Below are positions 8,396-16,840 of a stretch of DNA of 32,356 bases, in pieces (position 1 is the first letter of the stretch; each line of letters starts with the position of its first letter). Source of the DNA: Candidatus Omnitrophota bacterium. Its GTDB lineage: Bacteria > Omnitrophota > Gorgyraeia > Gygaellales > Profunditerraquicolaceae. The stretch is from contig WOZK01000028.1 of the NCBI GenBank assembly GCA_011620275.1, positions 1 to 32,356 on the forward strand. The letters run 5' to 3'. Both the position numbers and the translations under genes were made by a program. A model generated the notes under the pieces. The model was not told the DNA's origin, did no database searches, and saw nothing but the letters and a program-made list of their open reading frames with translations.

Positions 8396-8965
8396 CTAAA
8401 TATAAAGCCTGTTCGTTACTATGTACCTGTAAACCGCCTCCGGCAGAAAATAACGCACCTGCAATCCGTTTTTTCTACGCGTTCGTATCTCGGCGGCGGA
8501 AATATTCACCGTTCTTATCCGCACAGAAGTCACACCGGGGACCATCTTTCCCGGCGCCGGGTATCCCGGCCTGCCGGCGACCACGAAAGTCACCGCCTTT
8601 ATAAGACTGCGGTATTCCTTCCACGTCTTCAGATCGGGAACAAGGTCCGAACCGGCGATGAAAAACAACTCGTCGCCCGGATACCTGCGCCCGAAAGCGT
8701 TCACCGTATCTATGGTATAGGATATCCCCCGTCTGCGCAGTTCGATATCGGAAACGCTGAAAAAAGGGTTCCCACGCACGGCAAGCTTGAGCATATTCAG
8801 CCTGTGTCTTGCCGGCAAAAGGCCGTTCGTACCCTTGTGCGGCGCCCGGTATGCCGGGACGAAAATCACCCTCTCCAGCCCGAGTTTTTCTTTTATCTCT
8901 TGCGCGAGTATCAAATGCCCCAGATGCACCGGGTCGAAGGTTCCGCCGAGTATACCGGTTTTCAT
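8396..8965 (-). CDS. nadD: Nicotinate-nucleotide adenylyltransferase
   Basis: A 189-residue nucleotidyltransferase that converts nicotinate mononucleotide to deamido-NAD in NAD biosynthesis. The N-terminal signature GGTFDPVHLGH spans about 7-17, with both histidines of the (H/T)xGH site. The second nucleotide-binding motif is ISAAEIR near 155, the counterpart of ISxTxxR. Length and the C-terminal PEAVYRYIVTNRLY match NadD. Its ATG overlaps the proA stop as ATGA, so it is translationally coupled to proline biosynthesis genes. It is the last gene of the rplU operon; repeat copy A begins 6 bp after its stop. The ribosome-silencing factor gene rsfS, often next to nadD, is absent. Confidence 0.95.
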   Translation of the reverse strand: MKTGILGGTFDPVHLGHLILAQEIKEKLGLERVIFVPAYRAPHKGTNGLLPARHRLNMLKLAVRGNPFFSVSDIELRRRGISYTIDTVNAFGRRYPGDELFFIAGSDLVPDLKTWKEYRSLIKAVTFVVAGRPGYPAPGKMVPGVTSVRIRTVNISAAEIRTRRKNGLQVRYFLPEAVYRYIVTNRLYI

Positions 8966-10224
8966 TCCCTGACCTGCCCGTTGCCGAAAACCATGTATTT
9001 ATATGTGGTCAATTCTTCCAGGGCCATCGGCCCGCGCGCGTGCAGTTTATCGGTAGAAATACCTATCTCCGCTCCCATGCCGAACTGGTAACCGTCGGTG
9101 AAACGCGTGGAGGCGTTGACGTAAACGCAGGCGGAATCCACCCTGCGCAGAAAAATGAGCGCGTTAGCGTAATTCTCGGTCACGATGGCGTCGGAGTGGT
9201 GCGAACCGTACTCGTTTATGTGAGCCGCCGCCTCGTCCACCCCGCCGACAACTTTCACGGAAAGTTTCAGATCCAGATATTCAGTCCGATAATCCTTCTC
9301 GGAGGCTTTAACGGCAGTCTTGACAATGGCGCGGGCCTTTTCGCAGGCGCGCAATTCCACTCCCGCCGCGCGGAAAAGTTTCGCCATGCCGGGGAGGAAA
9401 CGCCCGGCGATATCCTCGTGGACCAGCATGCACTCCATGGCGTTGCAGACTCCCGGACGCTGAACCTTGGCATTATAACAAACGCGTTCCGCCATGTTCA
9501 GGTCGGCGAACTCATCCACGTAAACATGGCATATGCCTTTATAATGCTTTATCACCGGGATAAGAGAATTCTCCGTCACGTAACGTATCAACCCCTCCCC
9601 GCCGCGCGGGATGACCACGTCTATGAAATCGTTCATCTTCAACAACTTCTCCACGGCCCGGCGGTCGGCGGTCGAAACCATATTCACCGCGCCTTCCGGT
9701 ATCCCCCGCACGCGCAAGGCTTCTTTAAGCACGGAATAGATACGCAAGCTGCTGCGCAGGGCTTCACTGCCTCCCCTCAGGATGACGCTATTGCCGGACT
9801 TGAAACACAAACCGATGCAATCCGCGGCCACGTTCGGCCTTGACTCGTAGATTATCGCTACCACCCCGATGGGAACCCTGACCTTGTGTATCCAAAGGCC
9901 GTTCGGCCTCTGCCAGGCGGAAATCACCCTGCCCACCGGATCCGGCAAAGCCGCGACCGCGCGCAGGGAATCGGACATTTCTTTGACGCGCCTACGGTCA
10001 AGCGCCAGCCTGTCGAGCATCGCCGCCGGAAGTTTCGTCCGGCGCGCCGCCGTTAGGTCCCGGCGATTGGCCGCGATTATGGAATCCGCTTCTTTTTCCA
10101 ATGCCGCGGCCATGGCGTTCAAGGCGCCGTTCTTAACCGTCTCCGAAAGCCCTGCGACGGCGAACGAAGCCTGCCTGGCTAACGCCGCCAGCGCAGCTAT
10201 TTCACAATCCTGTTTTCCGCTCAT
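8962..10224 (-). CDS. proA: Glutamate-5-semialdehyde dehydrogenase
   Basis: A 420-residue NADPH-dependent enzyme that reduces gamma-glutamyl phosphate to glutamate semialdehyde, the second step of proline biosynthesis. The aldehyde-dehydrogenase-type catalytic cysteine is C260 in QRPGVCNAME. Other ProA blocks include PIGVVAIIYESRPNV (118-132), the cofactor-site segment LRGGSEA (149-155) and the C-terminal RFTDGYQFGMGAEIGIST. I took the ATG at 10222-10224 because it overlaps the proB stop as ATGA; the open frame reaches a few codons further upstream. It is coupled on its other side to nadD by another ATGA overlap. Confidence 0.96.
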   Translation of the reverse strand: MSGKQDCEIAALAALARQASFAVAGLSETVKNGALNAMAAALEKEADSIIAANRRDLTAARRTKLPAAMLDRLALDRRRVKEMSDSLRAVAALPDPVGRVISAWQRPNGLWIHKVRVPIGVVAIIYESRPNVAADCIGLCFKSGNSVILRGGSEALRSSLRIYSVLKEALRVRGIPEGAVNMVSTADRRAVEKLLKMNDFIDVVIPRGGEGLIRYVTENSLIPVIKHYKGICHVYVDEFADLNMAERVCYNAKVQRPGVCNAMECMLVHEDIAGRFLPGMAKLFRAAGVELRACEKARAIVKTAVKASEKDYRTEYLDLKLSVKVVGGVDEAAAHINEYGSHHSDAIVTENYANALIFLRRVDSACVYVNASTRFTDGYQFGMGAEIGISTDKLHARGPMALEELTTYKYMVFGNGQVRE

Positions 10225-11297
10225 AGAATGACTATGTCGTCGCAATGCACGGCCTCCTTGGAAAACCGTTTACCCTTTTCTTTCGAGACCACTTCCGCCG
10301 CCAGCGCGGCCCTGCCGCGGGCAAAATCGTTATTTCCCCTGTCGGAAATACAAACTATGTCCCCGGGACGGAAAGCCCCTTCGCTGCCGACGATCCCCAC
10401 GCAAAGCAGACTCTTGCGGGAAAGCAGGGCTTTCTTCGCCCCGTCGTCCACTATAAGCCTGCCTTTAGGCCGGGAACCGAAGGCTATCCAGCGCTCCCTG
10501 GCCGCCATCCGCCCTTTTGAAGGAAAAAAAATCGTCCCAATGGAACGCGGGTCTTCGACCGCGAGCTTGACCGTGTTCTTACCGCGCCCGTTGGCTATCA
10601 CGTAAGTTATCCCGGACTTCATGGCGATAGCGGCGGAATCAAGTTTTGTGATCATCCCTCCCACGGAGGAACGATTGCCGGTAGGGGCTGCCACTTTCCT
10701 GATCTCGGGGGTAATAACGTCCACCTCGCGGATGACGCTTTTCCTGTCTTCACCGAGAAGCCCGTCGACGTCGGAAAGGTTCAAAAGCAGGTCCGCGGAA
10801 AGCATACTTGCCACCAACACGGAGAGCCTGTCGTTATCGCCGAACTTTATCTCGTCCACCGAGACGGTATCGTTCTCATTAACCACCGGGACTATCCCGA
10901 GATGTAACAGCTTTTGCAGGGTCGTCTTGGCGTTAAGATAACGCCTACGCTCCACAAAATCTTCCCAGGTAAGCAGGACCTGCCCGCACAACAATCCGCA
11001 GGAGGAAAACGCCTGCCTGTAAATGTTCATCAACTCGTTCTGCCCCACGGCGGCCGCCGCCTGCAGAAGGGAGAGTTCCTTCGGCCTGGAGCGCAGGCCA
11101 AGCCTGGACATGCCGAACCCGATGGCTCCGGAAGAGACCAATACGACCTCGGTCCCGGATTTCACGATCGAGGCCGCCTGTCGCGCGATATTCTTCAACG
11201 CGCCCGGCGCAGCCTCCCTGCTGCTTTTATCGGCATAAAGCAGGCTGCTGCCTACTTTAACGACTACGCGTTTTGAGCTTCCTTCGGATGGCTTCAA
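10221..11297 (-). CDS. proB: Glutamate 5-kinase
   Basis: A 358-residue enzyme that phosphorylates glutamate in the first, usually proline-inhibited, step of proline biosynthesis. The amino-acid kinase domain begins VVVKVGSSLL (about 11-20) and includes LVSSGAIGFG (53-62) and VNENDTVSVDEIKFGDND. A C-terminal PUA domain occupies roughly the last 85 residues, the full-length architecture. The start is TTG at 11295-11297, preceded by GGAGG at good spacing; no ATG is better placed. It overlaps the 3' end of obgE by 41 bp and ends in an ATGA overlap with proA, so obgE-proB-proA-nadD reads as one transcript. Confidence 0.95.
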   Translation of the reverse strand: MKPSEGSSKRVVVKVGSSLLYADKSSREAAPGALKNIARQAASIVKSGTEVVLVSSGAIGFGMSRLGLRSRPKELSLLQAAAAVGQNELMNIYRQAFSSCGLLCGQVLLTWEDFVERRRYLNAKTTLQKLLHLGIVPVVNENDTVSVDEIKFGDNDRLSVLVASMLSADLLLNLSDVDGLLGEDRKSVIREVDVITPEIRKVAAPTGNRSSVGGMITKLDSAAIAMKSGITYVIANGRGKNTVKLAVEDPRSIGTIFFPSKGRMAARERWIAFGSRPKGRLIVDDGAKKALLSRKSLLCVGIVGSEGAFRPGDIVCISDRGNNDFARGRAALAAEVVSKEKGKRFSKEAVHCDDIVIL

Positions 11298-12225
11298 TCA
11301 ACTCCTCCAGCCCCTGCCGGTTCAACGCCGAAACCGGATAAACCTTTCTTTTCACAACGGCGCAGAATCTGCGCAGGTTCCCTGCCGACTGTTCGCAATC
11401 CATCTTGTTGGCCGCGATCACCTGCGGTTTACGTCCGACGTCCCGGCTGTATTCTTTTAATTCGCGGTTTATGACCTCGTAATCGCTCAAAGGGTCCCTG
11501 CCGTCCGTCCCGGACATATCGATGATATGCACAAGCACCTTGGTCTTCTCAATATGCCGCAGGAACCTGTCTCCCAGGCCTTTTCCATGAGAAGATCCCT
11601 CTATCAAACCCGGGATATCCGCGATGACGAGAGATTCTTCACCCTTGCGCACTATACCCAGGACCGGGGTCTTGGTAGTGAAAGGATACGGCGCTACCTT
11701 CGGATGGGCGTGCGAGACGGCTGCAATGAACGTGGATTTACCGGCATTGGGGAAGCCGACAAGCCCGGCGTCGGCCAGTAGCTTAAGGTCAAGAATCAGT
11801 TCTTTTTCTTCCCCCGGTATCGGCGGCGTAGGGTCGGCTTTGTGCTGGTTCCCGTTGCCGCCGCGTCCGCCTTTGGCCACGATAACGGAATCGCCGTCAT
11901 AATCAAGGGTGCGTAAAAGGCATCCGGTAGCGGCGTCGGTAATCGTGGTCCCGCAGGGAACGCGGATGACGACAGCCTCGGCGTCGCCGCCTTTCTTGTT
12001 CTTGCCGGAACCGTTGCCTCCGTGTTTACCGTAAAAATGCGGATTATACCGGAAATCAAGCAGGGTATAGAGATTTCTGTCGGCGGTAATTATGATATCG
12101 GCGCCTCTGCCCCCATCGCCTCCGTCGAATATACCGTACCTGGTATATTTGTCGGTATAAACGCTGCGGCAGCCTTTTCCGCCGGTTCCGGCTTTGACGT
12201 ATATCTTAGCTGTGTCGATGAACAT
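11257..12225 (-). CDS. obgE: Obg/CgtA GTPase
   Basis: A 322-residue ribosome-assembly GTPase acting on the 50S subunit. The glycine-rich Obg fold covers about 1-155 (KAGTGGKGCRSVYTDKYTR, GGDGGRGADII, KGGRGGNGN). The G domain follows with G1 GFPNAGKST (157-165), G3 DIPGLIEG (203-210), G4 NKMD (273-276) and a G5-like PVSAL near the end. It lacks the C-terminal OCT domain seen in Firmicutes, as is common in Gram-negative bacteria. The ATG at 12223-12225 gives the standard MFIDTAKIYVKAG start; the frame is open 21 codons further but through intergenic sequence. No clear Shine-Dalgarno sequence is visible. It lies 74 bp after rplU, where rpmA normally sits between the two. Confidence 0.95.
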   Translation of the reverse strand: MFIDTAKIYVKAGTGGKGCRSVYTDKYTRYGIFDGGDGGRGADIIITADRNLYTLLDFRYNPHFYGKHGGNGSGKNKKGGDAEAVVIRVPCGTTITDAATGCLLRTLDYDGDSVIVAKGGRGGNGNQHKADPTPPIPGEEKELILDLKLLADAGLVGFPNAGKSTFIAAVSHAHPKVAPYPFTTKTPVLGIVRKGEESLVIADIPGLIEGSSHGKGLGDRFLRHIEKTKVLVHIIDMSGTDGRDPLSDYEVINRELKEYSRDVGRKPQVIAANKMDCEQSAGNLRRFCAVVKRKVYPVSALNRQGLEELIEAIRRKLKTRSR

Positions 12226-12299
12226 ACAATTACAGATTATAGGCGATAGGCAATAGTCTAAAGATTCAGATAACCCCGAAAACCCCAACCAATTATACT

Positions 12300-12611
12300 T
12301 TAGGCCTTGATCCCGGTTATCTTGAGCCGTGTAAGCTTCTGCCGGTGGCCTTTCAAATTATCCGAAGACTTACGGCGACGGTACTTATATATAAGCTTCT
12401 TGTCGTCTTTTACCTGCGCCAGCACTTTTGCGCTCACGGCGGCGCCTTTTAAATAGGGCCTGCCGACTTTGACGCCTTCTTCATCAGAGACCAGGAGCAC
12501 CTTATCTATCGTGACATCGCTGCCTCCGGCAATCTCTATCTTTTCCACCTCGATCACGTCATCCTTGCCGACGGTATATTGCTTGGAACCTACTTCCACT
12601 ATCGCATACAT
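12300..12611 (-). CDS. rplU: Ribosomal protein L21
   Basis: A 103-residue protein matching L21 throughout: MYAIVEVGSKQYTVGKDDVI at the start, ADVTIDKVLL-type centre (SDVTIDKVLLVSD), KDDKKLIYKYRRRKS and the C-terminal GHRQKLTRLKITGI. L21 binds 23S rRNA in the large subunit. It starts with ATG, 8 nt after AAGGAGG (12620-12626), an optimal ribosome binding site. It is the first gene downstream of a good promoter (12732-12759), followed by obgE, proB, proA and nadD. The usual partner rpmA (L27) does not follow. Confidence 0.96.
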   Translation of the reverse strand: MYAIVEVGSKQYTVGKDDVIEVEKIEIAGGSDVTIDKVLLVSDEEGVKVGRPYLKGAAVSAKVLAQVKDDKKLIYKYRRRKSSDNLKGHRQKLTRLKITGIKA

Positions 12612-12725
12612 TTCTTACGCCTCCTTGACACAGTTTCCCCGGCCGGCGCCGCGTATCATTGCAAGCCGCCTGTCCGGAGTGGATTTTCCTTTCAGGAACC
12701 CTGGTTATATCTTCTTCACTGTAAA
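12612..12725 (-). promoter_or_regulatory. 5' leader of the rplU operon
   Basis: About 113 nt separate the predicted transcription start (near 12725) from the rplU ATG. The leader contains a small hairpin (TTCC-TGAAA-GGAA near 12690) and a GC-rich stretch (GCGGCGCCGGCCGGGG near 12640) upstream of the AAGGAGG site. L21 leaders in several phyla are structured and thought to be autoregulated; that role here is only inference. Confidence 0.4.
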
Positions 12726-12731
12726 TTGTTT

Positions 12732-12759
12732 ATTATACAAGGTTTTACGTAAAGGTCAA
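12732..12759 (-). promoter_or_regulatory. Sigma70-type promoter of rplU-obgE-proB-proA-nadD
   Basis: On the minus strand the -35 box is TTGACC (12754-12759) and the -10 box is TATAAT (12732-12737), with a 16-bp spacer. It lies in the 221-bp gap between rng and rplU, which is otherwise non-coding (the rest of the gap up to 12832 shows no feature I recognise). Confidence 0.75.
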
Positions 12760-12832
12760 GACTTATATACTCGATCGCTGTCTCGGGTGAATTGTAACTC
12801 CGCTGTCTCGTTCCTTTTGCCCGGCTATAACG

Positions 12833-14365
12833 CTATGAGAACTTTATCTCCTCCACGTGCGCGGCCGGATTGGAGATCAGGTTTATGCGCGTGCGGAACT
12901 TGCGTTCGATAAAAGCCAGCGTATTCTTGGATTTCATCATTTCGTCTATTACCGCCGGATTCACGGTTATGTTGACCTCCGCAGCCGGAACCTCCTTCAG
13001 GCGTTTCTTCATATCCTTGAAGGCCCTGATGGCCACGGTGACCGCGGATTTGACCCTGCCGCGTCCCTGGCAATAAGGACAAATCTGGTATGAAAGGGTC
13101 TGCACGGTATTGTGCACCCTTTCCCTGGTCATCTCCACCAGGCCGAACTTGGATATGCCCAGCAGATCGTATTTGGCCCCGCCCTTGCTCAGGGCGGTCT
13201 CCAGCGTCTTAAGCACCTCCCTGCGGTGATGCTCTTTCATCATATCGATGAAATCTATAACGATGATGCCTCCCAGGTCGCGCAGTTTAAGCTGGTGAGC
13301 CACTTCCAGCGCCGCCTCGCAGTTTACCTTGAAAGCGGTATCCTCCTGATTAAGGTTCTTGTTCTTGAAACCTCCGCTGTTGACGTCGATCACCACCAGC
13401 CCTTCCGTAGGCTCGATGATTATATACGCCTTGGAATTAAGATAAACGGTGGGTTCGAACATCTTATTCACCTGCCGCTCCATGTCCTTGTCGGCGAACA
13501 AGTCTATGCCTCTGTAAAACTCTATCTTTCGTCCGGGCGACGACATGAAAGTGCGCATGAACCTCTGCAGGCGGAAGAATTCATTCCTGGAATCCACTAT
13601 TATCTTGCTCACTTCATCGTTGAAAGAATCCCTTATGGTGCGGAAAATCAGGTCGTATTCTTCGTGGACCAGCGCCGGGGCAGGAGTGGAAGCGATAGCC
13701 TGCTCCATTTTACGCCAATGCCTGATCAGGAAATTCGCGTCTTTAAGAAGTTCCTGCTGGGTTTTGCCGGCAGCGGCCGTCCTGACTATGAAACCGACCT
13801 TCTCCTTATCCTTGATCTCGGAAAGCACCTGGCGCAGGCGTTTCCTTTCGGCGACATCCACCAGCCTGCGCGATACGCCTATCAACGGCTCCTGCGGCAT
13901 AAGCACAAGGAACCTTCCGGCCACGCCGATATGACAGGACAACCTGGGTCCCTTATTGCCGAACGATTCTTTCACCACCTGCACGAGTATCTCCTGCCCT
14001 TTCTTTATGGAGCCCAGCAGGGTAGATGCGCTCTTGCCGCTGTGATGTTTGTTGTGCCTGCCTCCGCGGCGTTTATTATGCTGTTGTTGCTGCTGCTGTT
14101 CAACCGCCGGAGGGTTATCCGATTCCAGGACATCGAAAGAATATTCTATCTCCGAGAGATAAAGGAACCCTTTCTTGGGCAGGCCGATGTCCACGAAGGC
14201 CCCGCCGATCGAAGGCAGCACGGCGTCGATCCTTCCTTTGTAGATATTGCCGACGATCGTCTTATCCTGCGGCCTTTCGATGTAAAACTCATCCAGTTTC
14301 CCGTCGGCCACGATGGCCACCCGCCGCTCCTGCGGTTCTGCGTTTATTAAAATCTCTTTAGGCAT
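12833..14365 (-). CDS. rng: Ribonuclease G/E family endoribonuclease
   Basis: A 510-residue RNase E/G-type enzyme for rRNA maturation and mRNA turnover. The N-terminal S1 domain (about 35-130) is interrupted by a hydrophilic insert at about 83-115 with six consecutive glutamines (90-95) and a His/Lys/Arg-rich stretch. Catalytic aspartates are D327 in VVIDVNSGG and D371 in IIVIDFIDM. The zinc-link motif CPYCQGRG starts at 429. There is no long C-terminal degradosome scaffold, so the length fits RNase G rather than RNase E. It starts with ATG behind AAAGGA. It ends the pilus run, 113 bp after the DUF2344 gene. The rng-DUF2344-rplU neighbourhood is common in bacteria. Confidence 0.93.
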   Translation of the reverse strand: MPKEILINAEPQERRVAIVADGKLDEFYIERPQDKTIVGNIYKGRIDAVLPSIGGAFVDIGLPKKGFLYLSEIEYSFDVLESDNPPAVEQQQQQQHNKRRGGRHNKHHSGKSASTLLGSIKKGQEILVQVVKESFGNKGPRLSCHIGVAGRFLVLMPQEPLIGVSRRLVDVAERKRLRQVLSEIKDKEKVGFIVRTAAAGKTQQELLKDANFLIRHWRKMEQAIASTPAPALVHEEYDLIFRTIRDSFNDEVSKIIVDSRNEFFRLQRFMRTFMSSPGRKIEFYRGIDLFADKDMERQVNKMFEPTVYLNSKAYIIIEPTEGLVVIDVNSGGFKNKNLNQEDTAFKVNCEAALEVAHQLKLRDLGGIIVIDFIDMMKEHHRREVLKTLETALSKGGAKYDLLGISKFGLVEMTRERVHNTVQTLSYQICPYCQGRGRVKSAVTVAIRAFKDMKKRLKEVPAAEVNITVNPAVIDEMMKSKNTLAFIERKFRTRINLISNPAAHVEEIKFS

Positions 14366-14478
14366 TTTCCTTTCAAGTCCCTTCCCGTTTTACGCGCCCG
14401 CGCCGCCTGAAGGCCGTTAAGCTGCGGAAAACATTCGCTTCTTTTCCCGGATGGACGCCCGCGATAAGCGGGTTCATC

Positions 14479-14781
14479 TCAAACCAAGACCGCGTTTTTT
14501 ATCCTGATACCTTCCGGCAGCTGCGCCTGCAGTCTCCGGCAAAAATCGTCACACCTGACGAACATTGTAAGGACGACAACGGCTTCCTCGCCGTCGCTCT
14601 CCAGGCCGAGCTTTAGCGCCCTGGCAATGCTCAGTTTGACGTGTGGATTAAAACCTTCCGACATTTTCAGCGGAAAATCCGCCCTGCGCATAGCCCGCAT
14701 AAACAGGCGCATCAGGTCAAGATGGGAAATGAACCGCATCATTCCCTTCTTGCTGAAAACAAACTTCATCTTGTAATTCAT
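14479..14781 (-). CDS. DUF2344 (TIGR03936-like) protein, half length
   Basis: This 100-residue protein begins MNYKMKFVFSKKGMMRFISH and continues with LDLMRLFMRAMRRADFPLKM and SEGFNPHVKLSIARAL, the recognisable N-terminal half of the DUF2344 family. That family is usually about 200 or more residues, often fused to or next to a radical SAM protein and beside rng. Here the frame stops at residue 100 after GIRIKNAVLV. Only 113 bp follow before rng, so the C-terminal half has not merely been frameshifted; it is gone. No radical SAM gene is in the window. The protein may be a minimal functional form or a decaying remnant. The biochemical role of the family is not settled. Confidence 0.75.
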   Translation of the reverse strand: MNYKMKFVFSKKGMMRFISHLDLMRLFMRAMRRADFPLKMSEGFNPHVKLSIARALKLGLESDGEEAVVVLTMFVRCDDFCRRLQAQLPEGIRIKNAVLV

Positions 14782-14853
14782 ACCATCTGCCTTTTTCAGG
14801 GCGACTATCCGGCCGGCTGGAGGAAACAGTTTGGCCGAGGCGGAGGGCCAATC

Positions 14854-16419
14854 CTACGGTTCCTTCGCGGGACCCTTATCGGTTCCGTCTATTTCCATGC
14901 TTTTCTCAATCCTGGTTATCTCTTCCTGCGAGAAATTGTTGTCTTTTATTATATTCGCCGTAATGAATATTAGCAAATCCATTTTTGCCATATCGTAGGT
15001 TTCCCTGCTGAAAAGCAGCCCCAGAAGGGGTATCTTGCTCAAGAAAGGCACCCCCTGCCTGGTCTTTATCTTAACGTCCTTCAGCAGGCCTCCGATAACG
15101 ATGGTGTCTCCGTCGTTCATCAGTATCCGCGTTTCCGCCTCTCTGGTCTCGATTATGGGATACTGCGCCACTCCGGTCCCCCCCAGAGTGCTGGTATAAG
15201 AAGTCACCGCCGGATGGACCACCATGTTCACGCAGTCGTTCGCCCCTACCTGCGGAACCACGTTAAGCTGAATGCCGATATCCTGGTAATAGTCCAAAGT
15301 TACCGTAGTGACGGTGGCGCTGGAAGATGAGGATGTGGTATCCTGTTTCAATATAGGGTATCTTGTTCCAACCAGTATGGTAGCCTCCTGGTTGTTCAGC
15401 GCCATTATGCGGGGCGCGGAGAGCGTATTGGTGCGCGAATCTTCTTCCAGCGCGTGCAGCATCACCTCGAATTCCGTACCGTTAAGCTTCTGAAAAAGCA
15501 GCTGCAGGCCGGTATTATAATAGGTGGACGTGGAACTTATCTTCCCGGTTATCTCGCTGGCAAGCGGATTGAAACCCGAAGGCGAAACCTGGGAGCTCAA
15601 GTTATGTCCTCCCAGTCCATAGGAAGAACTGCCTGTGTAGGTATTCACCGAAGGGTCGGTCGCGCCGTTAGTCCCTGTCCCGATGTCTATGCCGAGATCG
15701 CGCAGAGTGTCGCGGCTGACCTCCACTATGCGCGTCTGTATCATTACCTGCTGCGGCATCACATCTATCTGGACGATCACCTCATCTATCTTGTCAAGCA
15801 CCGGCGGGATATCGCTGATGATCAGAGTTTTGGAACGGCCGAGTTTCTCCTCCGACACGCGCTTGCGTTTCCCGAGGGCGTCGCTGCCGAACTCCCAGCC
15901 GGCCTGTCCGGTCATCTCCAGAACGGTTATTTTTCCGCGCGCGGAAAGCTGCGGCTCAAGCGCCTTTTTCGCGTCCTGGGCGTCGAGATACTTCAGCATA
16001 TAAACATGGGAAACCGTCGGCTGCACCTGGGCGAGCTCAACCTGCTGTTTTTTCTGCGCCGTCAGTTTGTCTATGGGAGCGACGAAAATAATATTCGATT
16101 TCTTTTCATAGCCATAGCCGTAAGTCTGGAGAATGACATCCAAAGCCCTTTCCCAGGGGACATCGGTCAGCCTGATGGTAACGTTGCCTATCACATCCGG
16201 GGTAGTGACGATGTTCATGCCTGATTTATAGGAAATGATCTTCAGGACGTTGCGGATATCGGCGTCCTTGAAATCGAGCGTGACGTTGGTCGACGCCGAA
16301 GCGCCGGTATCGGCGGAAGGCGGCTGCGCGCGCAGCTCGCCGCAGAAAAGCAACTGGCAGGACACCAGCAGGCACGACAAAAACAGAACTCTCAATTCAG
16401 CGTTTTTTGAGATTCTCAA
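14854..16419 (-). CDS. pilQ: Type IV pilus secretin PilQ
   Basis: A 521-residue outer-membrane secretin through which the pilus fibre exits. A signal peptide covers about 1-32. An STN/N0-like domain follows (VTLDFKDADIRNVLKIISYK, then WERALDVILQTYGYGYEKK), then a NolW/N1-type domain (YMLKYLDAQDAKKALEPQL to about 225) and the beta-domain from about 230. The beta-domain ends with the secretin signature VPFLSKIPLLGLLF. It lacks the N-terminal AMIN domains of longer PilQ proteins. The start is TTG at 16417-16419, six bases after AGGAGG, inside the 3' end of pilP (23-bp overlap). The position after pilMNOP supports PilQ over a type II GspD. Confidence 0.93.
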   Translation of the reverse strand: MRISKNAELRVLFLSCLLVSCQLLFCGELRAQPPSADTGASASTNVTLDFKDADIRNVLKIISYKSGMNIVTTPDVIGNVTIRLTDVPWERALDVILQTYGYGYEKKSNIIFVAPIDKLTAQKKQQVELAQVQPTVSHVYMLKYLDAQDAKKALEPQLSARGKITVLEMTGQAGWEFGSDALGKRKRVSEEKLGRSKTLIISDIPPVLDKIDEVIVQIDVMPQQVMIQTRIVEVSRDTLRDLGIDIGTGTNGATDPSVNTYTGSSSYGLGGHNLSSQVSPSGFNPLASEITGKISSTSTYYNTGLQLLFQKLNGTEFEVMLHALEEDSRTNTLSAPRIMALNNQEATILVGTRYPILKQDTTSSSSSATVTTVTLDYYQDIGIQLNVVPQVGANDCVNMVVHPAVTSYTSTLGGTGVAQYPIIETREAETRILMNDGDTIVIGGLLKDVKIKTRQGVPFLSKIPLLGLLFSRETYDMAKMDLLIFITANIIKDNNFSQEEITRIEKSMEIDGTDKGPAKEP

Positions 16420-16789
16420 AGGATTCCTCCTTTTTCTTCTGCAGCAGCAGCTCTTTCAATTCTCCGTCTTTCATCAGCGTTACTTTATCTTCCGTGATCT
16501 TGATAACGCGGTAACCCCGGACGCTGTCGCCCACGCCTGCGACGGCTCCGTTGAGGATCGCCAGCGAAGGGCCGTTCTCGTCATAAATAAGCCCTTCCAG
16601 CCTCACTTCGCCCTCCCCTGGGGCGGCCGCAAATTGTATGAGCCTGCCTTCCGGAGTCACCAGAGGAATAAAAGGATCCCTCTTACCCGCGGGCGCAGCC
16701 GCGCCTCCGGCCAGGGAAAAGCAGACAACGGCAAGCGGCAGACCCGCGGACAGAAACAGCTTAATACCTTTTATGCCTGTATTTCTCAA
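16397..16789 (-). CDS. pilP: Pilus assembly protein PilP-like
   Basis: A 130-residue periplasmic protein in the pilP position between pilO and pilQ. It has an N-terminal hydrophobic segment (KLFLSAGLPLAVVCFSLAGG), a KRDPFIPLV motif typical of PilP, and a compact beta domain (RLEGLIYDENGPSLAILNG, then VGDSVRGYRVIKI). PilP links the inner-membrane PilMNO platform to the secretin. I chose the TTG at 16787-16789 because GAGG lies just upstream and the signal segment then begins promptly; the frame also opens at another TTG at 16837 with poorer ribosome binding sequence. The classical PilP lipobox cysteine is not seen, so it may be anchored by its hydrophobic segment. The 3' end overlaps pilQ. Confidence 0.82.
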   Translation of the reverse strand: MRNTGIKGIKLFLSAGLPLAVVCFSLAGGAAAPAGKRDPFIPLVTPEGRLIQFAAAPGEGEVRLEGLIYDENGPSLAILNGAVAGVGDSVRGYRVIKITEDKVTLMKDGELKELLLQKKKEESFENLKKR

Positions 16790-16840
16790 ACGCCCGCCTC
16801 CCCGCTCCGTAATTCGCAGACTGCCGGAAAACCGCAAGTC

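Noticed and set aside
8809-9843. 344-codon plus-strand open frame
   Set aside because: Antisense to proA and the nadD start; no recognisable domain.
13112-14350. 412-codon plus-strand open frame
   Set aside because: Entirely antisense to rng, which has all RNase G catalytic motifs.
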